Assembly (NCBI RefSeq): GCF_018383905.1
Contig: NZ_JAGYWA010000006.1
Span: forward strand, 62,001-126,000
Direction of reading: 5' to 3'
DNA length: 64,000 nt
Source of the DNA: Flavobacterium branchiicola
GTDB lineage: Bacteria > Bacteroidota > Bacteroidia > Flavobacteriales > Flavobacteriaceae
Shown: positions 63,459 through 64,000 of the stretch, one piece after another
Numbering within the stretch: the first letter of the stretch is position 1
How the letters are laid out: every line of letters begins with the position of its first letter
The notes under the pieces: generated by a model
What the model saw: only the letters and a program-made list of their open reading frames with translations
What the model was told of the DNA's origin: nothing
The model's database searches: none
Translations under genes and position numbers: made by a program

Positions 63459-63553
63459 TATTGTTATTGCAGATTTATTTGGACTATAATTTGCGGATTA
63501 CTACTGTATTAAAGGGTTTTGTTATTTTCTTTAATGCTTTAAGGTAAACCGTA

Positions 63554-63584
63554 TTGAATAAGTAGAAGTAATACCTTATATTTG
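63554..63584 (+). promoter_or_regulatory. Promoter of the downstream capsule operon
   Basis: TTG at 63554-63556 and TATATTTG at 63577-63584 are 20 bp apart, matching the Bacteroidetes consensus. The leader before the dehydrogenase gene is about 60 bases. Confidence 0.8.
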
Positions 63585-63606
63585 CGCAAAATTGAACTTT
63601 TAATAT

Positions 63607-63630
63607 CTGTGTTACATTTATGTGACACAG
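63607..63630 (+). ncRNA. Leader hairpin after the capsule promoter
   Basis: CTGTGTTACAT (63607-63617) pairs with ATGTGACACAG (63620-63630), one G-U pair. It lies about 20 bases after the promoter and 22 bases before the start codon. It has no T run. It is placed where an UpxY-responsive element could be. Confidence 0.55.
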
Positions 63631-63652
63631 AGAGGCGAAGCTGTGAATTGTG

Positions 63653-64000
63653 ATGAACGAAATTAGTAAAAAAGAGAGTAAAATGGGTAACGATATTAAA
63701 ATTGCCGTTATAGGTTTAGGTTATGTTGGTTTGCCTTTAGCTAGATTATTTGCTACAAAATATCCTGTTGTAGGTTTTGATATAAATGAGTCAAGAATAA
63801 AAAGTTTAAATTCTGGTTTCGATAGTACATTAGAAGTTGATAGTGAGACTTTAAAAAAAGTATTGGTTAATAGTTCAAATACTGAAAGAGGCTTATATTG
63901 TTCAAATTCTTTAGAAGATATTTCAGAATGTAATTATTTTATAATAACAGTTCCTACTCCTGTAGATAAAAATAATCGTCCAGATTTAACACCTTTATAT
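63653..64000 (+). CDS. WbpO/TviB-type nucleotide-sugar dehydrogenase, cut by window end
   Basis: The first 116 residues are seen. After a short N-terminal lead (start at 63653, or at 63683 in the same frame) comes KIAVIGLGYVGLPLARLFAT, then the VVGFDINESRIKSLNSG switch and CNYFIITVPTPVDKNNRPDL. This matches the TviB/WbpO group, which oxidises UDP-GalNAc to UDP-GalNAcA. It opens a new operon behind its own promoter. The C-terminal half and the catalytic cysteine lie beyond the window. Confidence 0.88.
   Translation, partial: MNEISKKESKMGNDIKIAVIGLGYVGLPLARLFATKYPVVGFDINESRIKSLNSGFDSTLEVDSETLKKVLVNSSNTERGLYCSNSLEDISECNYFIITVPTPVDKNNRPDLTPLY

Overview
The window looks like a piece of a Flavobacteriaceae chromosome, most likely Flavobacterium. 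It is AT-rich, and the promoters that can be read have the Bacteroidetes form (TTG/TTTG, about 20 bp, then TAnnTTTG). Shine-Dalgarno sequences are largely missing. Secreted proteins end their signal peptides in A-Q, and there are SusC/SusD pairs, an S46 dipeptidyl-peptidase, an UpxY-type antiterminator and zinc-less forms of S14 and L36. No tRNA, rRNA, insertion sequence, prophage or CRISPR array was seen.

Region by region. 1-18.3 kb holds cell-envelope and housekeeping genes: a partial outer-membrane barrel protein, a DPP7-type S46 peptidase, a giant alpha-2-macroglobulin-like protein with an embedded TonB-plug-like segment, a TPR protein, an Mpl-like muropeptide ligase, radC, a YjjG-type nucleotidase, rarA, a rhomboid protease, rlmB and several secreted proteins of unknown function. 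18.3-29.5 kb holds two tandem SusC/SusD systems on the minus strand. The first also carries an Ig-like lipoprotein and a lipid-binding-like lipoprotein. Neither has carbohydrate-active enzymes beside it. 29.6-31.3 kb encodes a short Omp85-family protein.

31.4-49.0 kb is the ribosomal protein cluster. The str unit (rpsL, rpsG, fusA, rpsJ) has its own promoter and terminator. It is followed by a separate S10-spc-alpha unit running from rplC to rplQ, including secY, infA, rpmJ and rpoA. Three hairpins in its untranslated stretches (before rplC, before rpsH, before rpsD) are candidates for ribosomal-protein leader RNAs, and a promoter sits inside the unit before rpsH.

49.2-57.1 kb holds carA, eno, gltA, two neighbouring amidinotransferase/deiminase-fold enzymes, a MarC-type membrane protein, a CoA-binding protein and recR. 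57.2 kb to the right edge is the start of a capsule or exopolysaccharide locus: a Wza-like exporter, a Wzc-like tyrosine autokinase, a WbpP/TviC-type UDP-GlcNAc 4-epimerase, an animal-type UDP-glucose dehydrogenase, upxY, and a WbpO/TviB-type dehydrogenase cut by the window end. Together these would supply UDP-GalNAc, UDP-GalNAcA and UDP-GlcA and the export machinery.

The most unusual signals are short tandem heptamer/octamer arrays in three spacers, the candidate ribosomal leaders, the hairpin-promoter-hairpin arrangement behind upxY, a leader shared by the two susC genes, three genes whose -7 box ends 4-5 bp before the ATG, the plug-like insert in the macroglobulin, and the animal-like UDP-glucose dehydrogenase. 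No clearly new defence or mobile system was found.
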